Below, piece by piece: positions 11,901 through 23,349 of a stretch of 64,000 nucleotides of DNA; the stretch's first letter is position 1; the number at the start of each line of letters is the position of its first letter. This DNA comes from Volvox africanus (Eukaryota; Chlorophyta; Chlorophyceae; Chlamydomonadales; Volvocaceae). Where the stretch lies: contig BSDZ01000004.1 in the NCBI GenBank assembly GCA_030268105.1, positions 863,001 to 927,000 of the forward strand. Reading direction: 5' to 3'. The notes under the pieces are model-generated. The model saw only the letters and a program-made list of their open reading frames with translations, was not told the DNA's origin and did not search any database. The position numbers and the translations under genes were made by a program.

Positions 11901-14900
11901 GCCAGTTACTGATATTCCAAACGACGCCGCTGACGCCACGAGCGGAAAGACGTGAAGACGCGGGAATGGAACGAGGCTACGTCGCAGCGTAACGCCAGGA
12001 CCTTAACTCACATGGGTAGCTTGTTCTTCATGCTCTCGTACTTGTTGCGCCATTCCTCCTCGCTGAACACTGCACCAGAGCCGCCTCCTACAGGACCAGC
12101 CAGAACCCTAAGTGCCCATATAAGTGCATATATATTATTACAACCATATAGCTTTCCGCCAGCATTAAGTGGGCCATTCGCCTTCATTGCTCTGTCGCTA
12201 TCCGCCGTGGCGCTTCCGTCGCCCCAGGACGCAGTACGTACCAACGTATCACATACGACACGACACGATCGCCACCCCAGGATGCTGTGTGAATGAGCCA
12301 TCGTTTCATTTTTATCGCCGCCTTCTTCACCAAGGCCCGACCCCACGCCATGGCAGCCTACTCTCCTGGACTAGCGCTTCACGCCGCAGCAGTCATCCTC
12401 GGCTCGGCCCCTTGGGTTTCCGGTTTCATTCTTCCCGGGAGCCTACACACCTTCGATACGGACATGGGGTTCCTTGCCTTTCTCTCATTTGTTTTCTTGA
12501 ACTCACCTTCGGCGTTCATCTTGTCAAGCTGCGCCGTAAGCGCGCTCTTCTTCTCCTGCAGGCGATCCGTCTTGGCCGTCAGCTCCTCCTTCTTACGGGC
12601 CGATACAGTCGCCATTTGCTGCGCTTGACGCAGCTGCAGATACGCCTTGTCGCCCTGTGAGAGGATGCACAGTAGAAAAAGTGAAAAAGGGCGTTAGCTT
12701 CGGGGCTTCCTTGTCATGGGTTGTCCTGTCATTACGAATACGATGATGGTGGGATTTTTTAGAAGTGTTTTCCATGGTTGCTGCGCTGCATCTAAACGGT
12801 ACAAAACTTGCTAACTGAAGCCGGCGAGGTCCCTGGCGTGCCCAGCTTTGCACCCATGCTTGCAAGGCACCACCCCATCCCACCCCACTCCTAGACCTTC
12901 ACGCGAAGTGAAGGAGCAAGGAGGTCAAGCCTGAGAATCTGCAACGCACTGCGGCACCACCGGAGCTCACCTGACGGGCCTTATCCTGAGCCACCTTGCG
13001 CTCCTGAATCTCAGCGATCTGGTTGTGCAGGGCAGTGGCCTGAGACTGCAGCCGCTGCAGATCCATTTCCGTGGAGATGCCCGAGGCCAGCGCCTCCGAC
13101 AACGCCGCCAAACGCTTCTGGCGCTTCTCAACATCCTTGGGGTACCGCTCGTTAACCTGCCACACCAAGGGGCCATCAGAGGGTTGCAGTCAGACTGGAG
13201 CGCGGAGCGAGGGCGCGAAAAGGTGGACAAAACATCGCAAGGACATTGGTCCATGCTCATCACGCCTTGCCAAATCCCATCCCATGCCTTCTCACCCCAC
13301 CCCACCCCATCCTACCCAGGGATGCTGACCTGCGCCCGGAGGTTCTTGACGTCCTCTCCCAGCGTCTCAAGCAGCTTGGTAGCCGAGCCCTCTTGGTATG
13401 ACAGCTGAAGCTCCCGCAGGCGCGCAGCGGCGCGGTGGTACGCCGCCTCAGCCTTTTCCTGGAGCGCCTTCTGGGTCTGCGGATGGAGAATGAATGGAGG
13501 GAGCGGGTTAGGATGGAAAAATCCACCCGGTCACAAAGCGCACGGGAGGATGGGGGAAGCGGCCCGAGCTACTCCGTCAGGTCGTGACTGTTGTTCAATG
13601 CAGTAAGCATGTCTCAACCCCTAACGCATCCTGCCGTGTTCGCGCAGGGCGTCACAGCAAGACACAAAGCGCTCGGAAGGCGCGAAGTAGCAGGGTTTAT
13701 TGACTTCCAATAACGGCCGTCAGCCTCCCTTTCGTCCTATGATATGGAATCCTCCTCCGCCTCTCCACCGACGGGTGCCATCAAGCCAGTACTGGTAAGT
13801 AAAGGTGGAATCCCCTGCGATCGCGTCATTCAATTCGCCCATTCGTTACAGCCCCATCCCGATAACTGCTTCCCACCCCATACCTGAATCGCAGTGGAAA
13901 GGTTGACCTCCTCGTCCTGCTGCTTGCGCAGGTTCGTACAGACCTCCATGTAGCTGGAGCGGTCGGGAAGCTTATCTACCGCCCCCTTGGCGCGCTCCAC
14001 CTTTTCACCCAGTCGCTCTTTCTCTTCCTCCAGAGACTTGATTTTGTTTTTGAGTGCCTGCGTATCTCTACGGCAGCGGAATGGGGAGGGCATGCAGTCG
14101 GTAGGGTGAGGTGGACTGAGGTCAGCGAAAACGGGGAGGAACTGGAACACGCAAGCTCTGGGCCAGGAATGTCGGAACCGTGTCCTCGAAGGCCTACAAA
14201 CCAGAAAAATTCCACGCAACACAATTCGGTAGGCGAACCTGACGGGCAAATACCTGACCGAGCCGGGCTTACTTTGACAGGTTCTTGATCGCGTCGCTGC
14301 TCTTGTGCAGCTCGATGAACTCCTGCTGCATGCCTTTGATCTCCTCCTTGAGCTCCATGATATCTGGGTCGAAGTTGAACTCTTCTGGCATCTGCATGGC
14401 GAAAGCAAGGGAGAGCAAAGGGGAAAGGAAGAGAGGTAGAAATGGTGTAAAGGGAGCGCAGATGTGCAACAACGGCGAGGATGACAGGCGGCGGATGTCC
14501 AACGAAGTGCAACTCAAACTTGGCTTTTGATAGCAAACGCGGCCGAGACATCCTAGAGCTAGTTGTGCACAGCGAGCTTCTCAGGGCCGCTTCTGTGACG
14601 TTCATAACCAGCGACGTCAAGCTGACTGAGCGGTGTTCAACAAAGCTGCACTGCTTCATACGAGCAACCCGCCCAGCTTCTCAGGTAGGCCACTCATCTC
14701 CTTTTCCCCAAGGCATATTGTCACTCCTCCAACCTATGCTGATGTGTGCCGGCTACTGCCTGGCACGAGGCAACAGCAGCAGTGGCAGCATGGGCCATTC
14801 TGATGCTGTTCCCTGGATATGCTGCTCTGGACGCGAAGGATAATCTGCTGCGCCGCTGTAGGCTATGACGCGCCAGTACCTGAAGACGAAACCCGTGGGT

Positions 14901-16434
14901 GCCGCCAACGCCCGCCATTGCAGCAAGGCTCGATGGGCACCCCATCAAAGCGCACCCAGACAAGCTCAGCTCGTCATGCTGCAAAGCTGACGCTGGCTGA
15001 CAAATTGGTTCACCCCGTCCCCTTTCTCTCTGGGTACCCGGCTCCTAGTCCAGATGTTAGGCCGCAGTGTACCCGAGCTATTTGAATGGGCAGGTCCTCC
15101 GCGTTCACAGAGGAGATGCCCCATTCGCTGATGGCCCATTTGCCAAGCTTGTGGCGAGCCTATGATCGGTAAAATGCCAATCACTTTTCCAGAGGGCAAG
15201 CTAATTAGCTCTTCCTCAAGGATCTCCTGGATAAAGCTGTTGCGTATCCAAGTGGAGGAATTGAGAGACGTGCGTCACCTTCCAGCGCTTCTTTGCCACA
15301 TTGTGACCATAGCTGTGAACCCCAACGGGACATGCCGCTGCCGCAAGCTGCCCACACGCTTAACTGTTGCATGCGTCCCCAGAACATAGCTGCCCGATAC
15401 AACAACGAGACTGCCCTCGCTTCTCCTGTTCCGTGAACACACCCAACATCGAATATCGGAAGAACGCAGCTGCAAGGAGCAGCATAGCGCTGCTGGCATC
15501 CCGCCTGTAACTCAAGTCGTACAATGCAACCCTAAGTGCGTGCGATGCCCCGGTGCGCGGCTCCCATGCCCCACTCTCCTCACGGACCCAAACCTACATC
15601 GGGGAAGCTGAGGTAGTAGCCAACGAAGGCACGCTTCTCCAGCAGCTGCGGCTGTGGCACCACCCATCGGAGGATCTGGTACAGTGTCTCTCGATCCCCC
15701 GAGGCAACCAGCTGGCGGAAGAGGAGTCTAGTTCCGGGACCCGATGCAATAGTTCCCACAAGGGAATTTCATAAGGGACGCACCGCACGTTGGGCGCGGT
15801 AATCCTCAGTCAACGCCGGTACTAATGTGTCCGAAGTTAAACGCAAATGATATGTCAACGGCTTATGCTCTCTTGGTACATGCACGAGCGGGAGGGGACT
15901 ACGGATTATATCCAGATGCACATGTCCGCCTTGCAGACGTGATGTTCAATATGCTCTAGCGAACAATTCGGTGTTGCAAAGGTTCCTGGACTCAGGGGCT
16001 CAACGTGCACGGCGCCCGCTGGCCCCTGCCGACTCACGGGTCTTGCACGCCGGGGCGGTACTTGATGATCTTTAAGAAGTTAATCAAGCGATCCGCTGTC
16101 TGATCTGGTACCTCTTTGGAGACATCCACTTTCTGCAGAGCCGCGTGTTGGGCAAACGGCTAAGCCGGGTCACATGCCATGGGCATGTCCGAAAGCTGTC
16201 GCTCATACCTGATGTTTTGGACTGATTGTGCTGAATACATCACTCAAAAGCTGCAATAATTCCATGGGACCCTTTTCACTGTGGCAAGGAAGCCGCGGTG
16301 CAGTTGAGTCAAACGGTATACTTCCATTCGCTCCAGATGACAATATAAAATCCTTACGTGAAACTCAGAAGCGACATCTGGTATGAGAAGGGCGGCAGCC
16401 CAAGGCTGTCGACAATATAGGATACGTCGCCCAT
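8902..16434 (-). CDS. IFT81: intraflagellar transport protein 81 (IFT81)
   Basis: Subunit of the IFT-B1 core; with IFT74 it carries tubulin into cilia. Fifteen minus-strand exons: 16434-16358, 16278-16209, 16132-16038, 15727-15598, 14391-14273, 14067-13884, 13476-13330, 13156-12971, 12654-12507, 12087-12012, 11833-11695, 11005-10817, 10377-10273, 9853-9738 and 9181-8902. All phases close, giving 686 aa, close to the length of known IFT81 (about 680). Exons 1-4 encode the N-terminal calponin-homology-like domain that binds tubulin: MGDVSYIVDSLGLPPFS, KGPMELLQLLSDVFSTISPK, PDQTADRLINFLKIIKYRP and LLFRQLVASGDRE followed by YQILRWVVPQPQLLEKRA. From exon 5 (MPEEFNFDPDIMELKEEI) the protein is almost entirely coiled coil, ending with LRERQREIKDTH and a glycine-rich tail (GSGGGGGSGGGG). 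Exon 10 has two in-phase acceptors, 18 nt apart. The ATG is the only one before the conserved domain. Confidence 0.95.
14392..15597 (-). other. IFT81 intron 4 (1.2 kb)
   Basis: The longest IFT81 intron separates the calponin-homology exons from the coiled-coil exons. Donor GTAGGT at 15597 and acceptor GCAG at 14392 keep phase 0. No other gene is seen inside it. Confidence 0.75.
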
Positions 16435-17306
16435 GGCTGTTTTGTTGTGCCTAGTGTTTCCTGTGAATTAAAAGATAAGAAATCACCTCTAATAGTCAAG
16501 CTTGTTATATGACGTGGTTAGACAAACGTTTCCAGCCTCTAATAATCGTGATATAGATAACAAAATATATTCGAATTCCGATTGACTTCCCCAATTCTAG
16601 TTTTCCCTAAATCACTGGAGGATACAGCTTGGCATACTGAAACGCGATAGGCGACTTTCTTATACGATAGTCGTACGTCAGGTTTTTAAGCCCGCAATGA
16701 GTTCTGGACATAGAAGGTTGCCAATTCTCAATAAATAGGGGCTTGAAATCTTACAGAAGAACGTATAGCAGCAAAAAAGGGTGAAAACACAACACAAGAA
16801 GAGGACCCCGCACTCCGGCCGAACCAAGACGACGAACGAAGAGCTACTTAACTTCATGGAGCCGAAACTAGAGCACGGAAAAGACACAACAATACCACAA
16901 TATAAAGGAATAGCCCGAATTTTAACCGCCATACTACACGAGCTGCTTTATAGCCGTCTACACAGCCTAGACGGCCCCAGGAGAGTTGCCGCTCGCGGAG
17001 CTGACGCCTCTGTCAGACCAGGAGAGCTTTTACCCAATCTGCAAAGTAGATAAATGGTCCCTTGTCCGTGAAAGGTGACGGCTACGATGGACGCCCGAGC
17101 CCAGCTAAGTAATAACTTTCCCTGTCGTTAGGCACATCCCTGGACATCTGCCGTCCCACCGAGGTAAGGGAGCGAGGGGGCCCGGAAAACGACTTGGTTT
17201 TCTACGTTAAACACATGGAAGACCGTTCGTGGGTTCAAGTGAAGTGGTGGGTGCTCATATGTACGTAAGTGCTAAATTGGGTTGGCATGTCACGCATGTC
17301 ACCTAG
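16435..17306. other. gene-poor DNA upstream of IFT81
   Basis: Presumably contains the IFT81 promoter near 16435-16650. An open frame at 16781-17053 (+) has no recognisable similarity. Nothing else is supported. Confidence 0.35.
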
Positions 17307-17705
17307 GTGAGCAGCAGGTCAGGGAGGAGGCAGCCGAATCCTACAGCACCATTTATACCTCGGCTCCGTCGGTATGGGAGGCTGAGACCTCCGAGGCTGG
17401 CGGACACCCCGCAGCTTGTCCGCAATCTTGAGCGTGCGGCTAAGGCATCCAGCAGCTCGGGCACACCGGCATCCGCATCCCTTGGTGAGAGGTCGGCCCG
17501 GAAGCCGCAGCAGGAGCTGGAGTGGGTGCGGAATCCAGATTACAAGGAGGAGGAGTACGCGCCAGTCTTAACCCCCCATCCCAGACACAAAAAAGCGGTG
17601 AAGAAGAGCACTCGGCGTCCCACAGCCACACTAAGGGGACAAGGATCGTCAAGTTCCTCAGACAGCGAGGAATCGGAGCATAGCGACAGCACTCGCAGCA
17701 CGTGA
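17307..17705 (+). CDS. hypothetical basic, serine-rich protein
   Basis: A 132-codon intron-free frame starting MSSRSGRRQPNP and ending in an SSSSSDSEESEHSD tract. It is rich in R, P and S, with no recognised domain. The composition would suit a disordered nucleic-acid-binding protein or the gag-like part of a retroelement, but no reverse transcriptase accompanies it. It sits just left of an abrupt drop in GC content at about 17820. It may not be a gene. Confidence 0.2.
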   Translation: MSSRSGRRQPNPTAPFIPRLRRYGRLRPPRLADTPQLVRNLERAAKASSSSGTPASASLGERSARKPQQELEWVRNPDYKEEEYAPVLTPHPRHKKAVKKSTRRPTATLRGQGSSSSSDSEESEHSDSTRST

Positions 17706-17819
17706 GCCGTTCGCCCGACAACCATCACCTGCATCGCTAACTGGGGCATCGGGAACCTCAGCCGCACTTACATCAGATGATGGTCGCCAGGCGAGCGGCT
17801 CACATGCTGGCGCAGCGTT

Positions 17820-17994
17820 CTTTATAGGCAATAGTTTGAAGTATAAGAATTATTATAGTTAAGCCTGGTTCAAGGACTCGGTCGAATTTACCTAAATTTT
17901 CAAGTAGCCACGCCTCCTGTTGAGGAACGATCTTCATCATTTTAACTAGTAATATGATAGCAAATACTCCAAAAATTAACAACAATATTTCCAT
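17820..17994 (-). pseudogene. 5' fragment of a bacterial-type SPFH/stomatin (slipin) gene
   Basis: Reading leftward from ATG 17994: an N-terminal hydrophobic segment (ILLLIFGVFAIILLVKMM) is followed by IVPQQEAWLLENLGKFDRVL and EPGLTI, ending near QTIAYKE. This is the start of the SPFH domain of bacterial and mitochondrial stomatin-like proteins, whose consensus is IVPQQxxxVVExLGKFxxxLxPGLxxxxPxxxxxAYK. The frame is lost at about 17820, where GC-rich DNA resumes, leaving roughly 58 of the usual 280-320 residues. It has no intron and is AT-rich, unlike all neighbouring algal exons. Best explained as a truncated insertion of bacterial (possibly endosymbiont) or organellar DNA. A nuclear mitochondrial-type slipin exon is the alternative. 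Confidence 0.6.
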
Positions 17995-18243
17995 AACTAT
18001 TCTCTCTTGAACGAAAGTTTATTAAGATTTTTATCAGTAGTAGTGATTATTACCATATTTTGTATTTATGTACCTTTAAAATCATCAATGTAAGGAATAA
18101 AGTGAAATTTTTAAAATGGTTCCAAGCCAAAGCTAGGAGAAAGCAATATCATTGCAATGTAGACACCCTATTCGAAAATTATATGGCGTAACCGATTTAT
18201 GGTAGTCTAGCTATATCCCAACCATTATATTTGTTATTATGGC

Positions 18244-18366
18244 TTAACTTAATTCAGCTGAACGTCTTATTCTACTTTTTTTAACTTTTCGGTACCATGT
18301 TTTCCATAAACTAGAAAGAACACCAAAGGCTGTAGTAGATAAACTAAGGTCCTTGAACGATGCCAT
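18244..18366 (-). CDS. small ORF, possibly DUF1127-like bacterial fragment
   Basis: A 40-codon AT-rich frame from ATG 18366 (MASFKDLSLSTTAF) with a C-terminal SLWKTWYRKVKKSRIRRSAE and TAA at 18244. An aliphatic N-terminus followed by a W-R/K-rich helix resembles the short DUF1127 proteins of alphaproteobacteria, but the match is from memory and weak. It lies in the same AT-rich block and orientation as the stomatin fragment. It could also be a chance frame. Confidence 0.25.
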   Translation of the reverse strand: MASFKDLSLSTTAFGVLSSLWKTWYRKVKKSRIRRSAELS

Positions 18367-18706
18367 CCGTTGTTTTTTCAGCTTAAGTTACACCACTGCT
18401 ATCCACAGAGAGTGTGGGTAACTATGTAGGGTATAAACTCCAGGAGCTACCTAGCAAAGTTATAGAGTGATGAAAAAACGAGCGTTGCCTCAAAACAGGC
18501 ATCACTCCAATAAATTAAAAAATATTACACAATAAACACATAGATATCCAATAATGAATTTTAAGTTGTGCATAACTTTAACTGCGCCCTACTTTATAGA
18601 CCATGTATTCTGAGAAATTGGGAGGTATAGCTTTCTATATCGGCGCAAAAACGATAAGAATAAATCTTGATAAAAGTATATATTTCCAGTATTAGTTTTT
18701 AAAAGT

Positions 18707-18745
18707 ATTGGTACCTCTGGCCGGATTTGAACCGACACACTTCAG
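18707..18745 (-). tRNA. 3' end of a degenerate, CCA-encoding tRNA (fragment)
   Basis: On the minus strand a T-arm (GTCGG, loop TTCAAAT, CCGGC) is followed by CAGAGGT and ACCA, the order of a tRNA 3' end with encoded CCA, a bacterial trait. Just 5' of it, TACAT...GTGTG can pair as a long variable arm, suggesting a type II (Leu/Ser) tRNA. No matching 5' acceptor strand (ACCTCTG or GCCTCTG) or clear anticodon arm is found, so at most a decayed 3' half is present. Confidence 0.3.
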
Positions 18746-18919
18746 CATGTAGACGAGTATTTGTAGACCTGTCGAAAAGTATCTGTAACAATCTTCGTTA
18801 AAAGTGATTATAATATGTCATTTAGAAATATAGAAAAGGATTTTTACAGTGGAGTGGAAAAAAAGAGTTAAAGCTGTGTTTTAGGAAAAATAACCCCTGT
18901 CCATGTATATATGTTTGGT

Positions 18920-19080
18920 ATATGTATGGTGACGACCCCAATTAAAGTGACCTGCGAGCTGACCAGTAGCGGAGTTGACGCCTTAGTTGATTCGGCAGAT
19001 TCCGCTGGATGCTGGTGGTGGGTGCTGAACCTGGGAAAACCACTGATTTCGGAGAAGTCGGCATGGGAGACTGGATGAGG
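18920..19080 (+). pseudogene. possible retroelement protease remnant
   Basis: A GC-richer island within the AT-rich block with an open frame starting MVTTPIKVTCELTSS and containing VDALVDSADSAGC. ALVDS resembles the ALVDSGA active-site region of gypsy-type aspartic proteases, but the DSG is not intact and no flanking pol is visible. Confidence 0.2.
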
Positions 19081-19261
19081 GTGCCCCGAAACACCGGGGA
19101 AGGTAGGGACTGCCAGGTTAGTGGCCACGGGTGATGTACCCCCCTATCCTACACACATATGTTTGTATTATATTTGCTACAACTAATATTATTAAATAAG
19201 ATACATGTTTTAGGTAAAAATGAACTTGATTTACCCAAATACGTCTGTATTTTTGGAGGCT

Positions 19262-19556
19262 GACTATAGTTGGACTATTGTCAGAAATAGCCGATACTAC
19301 TATATCCAACCAATAGACGATTCTTTTAGACGATAATAACATCGACTATAGTATGAGACTATAGTCCAACTATAGCTAGGGACTTCCAGCTATAGTCGTC
19401 CAAGCTATAGTCGATGCTAGCTATAGCTGATCAAACTATAGTTTGGTCAGCTATAGCTGACATCGACTATAGCTTCGACTATAGTCCAGCTATAGTCGAG
19501 CTAAGTCGTCCAAGCTATAGTCAATGCCAGCTATAGCTGATCAAATTATAGTTTGC
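19262..19556. repeat. CTATAG-motif cluster
   Basis: About 300 bp packed with the palindrome CTATAG embedded in variants of AGCTATAGTCG, GACTATAGTC and AGCTATAGCTGATC. Two stretches (near 19400 and 19510) repeat the order CGTCCAAGCTATAGTC, then GCTATAGCTGATCAAA. The same motif builds the satellite at 27.45-28.04 kb. Confidence 0.8.
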
Positions 19557-20098
19557 AGCGGTCGGAGGAGGCCATGCAATTGCTGTACGGGATTTAATCA
19601 TTATCCGGTTGTATACATTACAGGGGTACATATTGTACAGTCATAGCCTGACAGCGCCACCTGCCATCGTCCTCTCTTTGTCCCGGCCTCCTCCTCCTTC
19701 ACATCATTCTCACAAATCGCTGACATCCTTGGCCTTGTTGAAAAATGCCATCCTACTTCACCAATTGTCTCCCTTCACCTCTCTCCCAGCCCCACACCTT
19801 TACTTCCAGAATAATTGGCATTCCAACAAGGCCACCCTACTTCACCAATCCGTCTCCCTTCACCTCTGCTGGGCGTGGCAAAAAATCAATACAATCAGAG
19901 AAAAAGTTTTGACTATTTATATAGAATTTTTAAGAACCTAATTAAAGCCAGTGCTAAAATTCAGGAAAAATAACCGATATTACCATCTTCACCGTCAGAA
20001 TAATTTATTTCACGGGATTACCCTTATCTGTGTTTTGACAGTCGCAGGGGCTCCCAGCCCCTCGCCTTTACTTCCATAGCAGCGATGGCGGCACCCAG

Positions 20099-22805
20099 TC
20101 ACACGCTGACCTGGCAGGGACGTAGCTGCATTCCCATCCCCTCCTCCCTCACTGCTTCTGCCACCTCGTCTGGCACTACGGGCAGCAGCTCCTCAGGGGG
20201 CGGCCCAGCGAGCTTATTCAACACAAACTGTGACGTTTTGTCGTCATCCTTAGGATCTACTGGCTTCATATCACAGGCCCCACGTTTTCCCACAATTGGC
20301 CGCGGGGTCCGAACAATGCAAACACGCTCGATGACGGACTCCAAGGGGATGCACCCAAAGGAGGCATGTGGTGCCCCAGGCTTCCTGCAGCGGGGGTGAG
20401 GGTGAGGGTGCGGTTTTGGGTTAGGCCGAGTTCGACCTCTTTTTTTGCCGTTCCTTTGCCACCCACCACACCTGTGCCATTGCAACGGTCGGAGGTGAAG
20501 CTCCCTGTTCCAGTCCTCCTCGGGTGCTTCGAATCACCTCACATACACCAAGTCATGGGTCTCCTGTGTGTGTGTAATGCTGAGCAGAAGCTGTACCTGT
20601 GTTCCAAACCAAATTCATTTGTGTCAGTGCCGGGAACCCCATCCCCCCCCTCACACATACAGCAAGACAGTAGAATCCCGACAACAGGTGCGTGCTTACC
20701 CGCCCGTACCAAACGCCATCTTCGTCGCTCAGAACCAACACGTCACAAACAGCCACCTCGGTACGGTTCCCAAACAGGGTGCCCGCAAGATGGCCGCCAC
20801 GCACGGCATACAACTGTCTCGTACAGAGCATAGTACAGGTAGCATATCCGCCGAACAGTCCTGTATCACGACTAACATGTTTGATGCAAGCAGCACTGGG
20901 CAGTGCAGCCAGTAGCAGTATCTAGGCGAAGTTTTAATAAAAAGTTACCTGGCAGAGCTCAAGCTGGCTTTGGGAAAGGCCCCAGATGTCCTTCAGCTGC
21001 TTAAACACGAGGTCAGGTACTTTGCGCCGTCCACGGCCCCTGCACGACAAGTCATCATAGATTAATTCCAGCAGCCAGAGACAGCCGAGTGTACCGGCAG
21101 TCAGCTGAACCTACCGGCAGAAGAGAATCGCTGGCATGCCTCCATCCAAGGCAAGGTCAAGCCGGTCCTCCCCATGGCGTGGGTCTTGCTGCTAATGACT
21201 CTCAAACGCTTCATCGAGTACCAGGAAGGCAAACGAGGTTAGATACAAGACCGCATCAGCGTGGCAAGAACGGAAAATTTGCTGCACTAACCGCGTTGTC
21301 TGAAGTGGCCATGTCAGCTCCAGAGTCGTGGACTGGGCATGGCGCGACAATACCAAGTTTTCCAATAACCTGATAAGGAAGAATGTGATGCTGAGCACGA
21401 TCCGTTAGGTATGATAAGGCAAGCGATGAACGGGCCTGACCTGCTCTTGGAGGGCGTCGTTCTTCTTGTTTGTGAACTGCCATGCCGCTCGAAGGGCTGC
21501 TCCTGCCTCAGCCGCACCTCCCAACAGCCATTTCCCCTAGGCCCAGCCTGCTCCCTTGCACGGACGCCATCACCTTCGAAATGTCCGCAACACACATATG
21601 CTTGCCCAAGACGAGCCCAGGCAATAGCTCCAGTAGAAGTGTTCCGCTGCAGTTTGTGCCCTATTTAAAGCAGACTGGTCCTGGCGGGAAAGGGCCTCCT
21701 GGAGATCAGCGTACACCACGCCCAGTGGCCCAGCGATCCGCAGTGTGTCCCCGCTGAACACTGCCACCAGTGCCATTCCAATGGTGTCAGGCGCGCAAAG
21801 CTGGTCGCGCCAGGTCAAAACTTGGACACAGGCAATCGGAGCCGAGCCGCCCAGTACCCCCGCACGGTACTGCTCTGCGTGGTGTAGGCGATGTTAGGAC
21901 ATGCACGAGGCTCAGTGACGGTCCCACGGACCAGATGGTTACTCAGATCCGGCACGTGAACGCGACAACCCCTGCTGGGGCCTCGGTGGAAAGCCCGGGA
22001 CCACCCTCCCCTTGTAGTGCTCCGCTGGGCCTGCTCTCGCATTCACACTTCCACCCGCAGGCAACACGGGATCCAGGGTTGTGGATGCAACAGCAGCCTC
22101 CCCTGCATGCACAGCATCGCATCAGCTACGCTGTCATGGTGACCTGTCCAGATCCCCGATGCCAGCGCCGAGCTCCTCGATACAACCCCAATCCTTACCG
22201 CCTGGCAAGGCGCCTTCAGATGTGTGAGAGCTCCGGGCACTGGTGATGTTGTGAGCTGCAGGAAGCACGGAAAGGGCATGAGAAGGCGAGGATCCACAGG
22301 CAATCTGCACTCCGACCCGTACCTGTCTTTTCAGGTGGTTTACACGCGTCGTCCTCACAGGGAGTGACGTCCTCTGCATCACGGGGAGAGACGTCCTCTG
22401 CATTTGGGGAAACAAATGCGTCAAGGTGCATCCCCTGCGTCCACAAATCGATGTGTGGCCCCAGCTTCCCAAAGCCACCGTGCACCAACGCTCACCTTCA
22501 CCCGTTGGTAGCAGGTGGACCGCGTCGCCAAGGAGAAAGTCCTTGAGGCACTTCACCTCGTTCACGGCGCACGGAATGAAGACAAATCCTTTAGGACGCG
22601 GCATACCTAATACGAAGGTCTCCATGACGTCGATGATAGCGGCTGCGAGGCTGTCTTCAAGAGGAGCAAGCTCTTCCTTCAAAGCGCACGTTATTGCCGC
22701 CATCACCGCTGCGTGCAGGAGAATGCCGTCTTCCACCTTGCATACCGCGCACTCAACATCAGGCCACATAGCAGACATCAGTTGTGCTGCGCGTGTAATG
22801 TCCAT
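20099..22805 (-). CDS. unidentified multi-exon protein
   Basis: Supported minus-strand exons: 22805-22496 (MDITRAAQLMSAMWPDVECA...), one ending near 22329, one within about 21820-21590 (CAPDTIGMALVAVFSGDTL, then GPLGVVYADLQEAL), about 21539-21441, 21369-21292, 21191-21115, 21039-20949, 20813-20710 and 20384-20099 with TGA. From 21539 on, the phases of consecutive exons all agree. Recognisable stretches include WQFTNKKNDALQEQ, VIGKLGIVAPCPV, MPAILFC, LVFKQLKDIWGL and VAVCDVLVLSDEDGVW. The order of a helical NKK...LQEQ segment followed by VIGKLG recalls the entry into SMC-type hinge domains (as in DMS3/GMI1), but the rest does not align convincingly, so no function is assigned. No signal peptide or membrane segment is seen. 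Confidence 0.55.
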
Positions 22806-22887
22806 TGGAGGTGTCGTTATACACCTTTCCTGTGATGTCGTCTACGCTCCGGGTGACGCAATGCCTACTACTATTCTATGCAAACCC

Positions 22888-23315
22888 TGTTAAGTTTCGG
22901 CCTGACTTCCGTAGTTTAGATTGCTGTCTTAACAATTGGTATTCTCGGTGGAATCTAGGTCTTGCTTATTTAGGCTGTTTCTGTCATGAAGACATGAAGT
23001 ATCTGTCATGAAGTAAGACTGGCGTTTGGTATTCTGACACTAAGCCAGCAATCACTTGCCTAATCAGTGCGTTTGGAGATCTAGATCGGTGGTACGACAC
23101 TAAACTCTTTGACTATATATTTGGCGAGGTTCTCATACCTCATTAGCTGTTTTGTAACAATCCGTTGCTTGCTTGAGACTTTTGCTCTTGTCTCTTAATA
23201 GGCTTGAGGCACGGTACAGCTCACCAGTTGGACACGCAGCAGCCGGACTACTAATCTGCTTTGAGCTTGCAGGTTTATACGTAGGCTTCGGCTGCATCGA
23301 CACGTTTTTCCAACA
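22888..23315 (+). mobile_element. putative copia LTR (5' LTR of a plus-strand remnant)
   Basis: The segment begins TGTTAAG and ends CCAACA, and is followed at 23316 by GGTTATGAGCCCCG. The same AACA/GGTTATGAGCCCCG junction recurs at 24529/24530, which suggests an LTR end followed by a primer-binding site. The left limit is inferred only from the TG...CA rule. Confidence 0.4.
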
Positions 23316-23349
23316 GGTTATGAGCCCCGGCTCACGCCGGTGATAGCTC

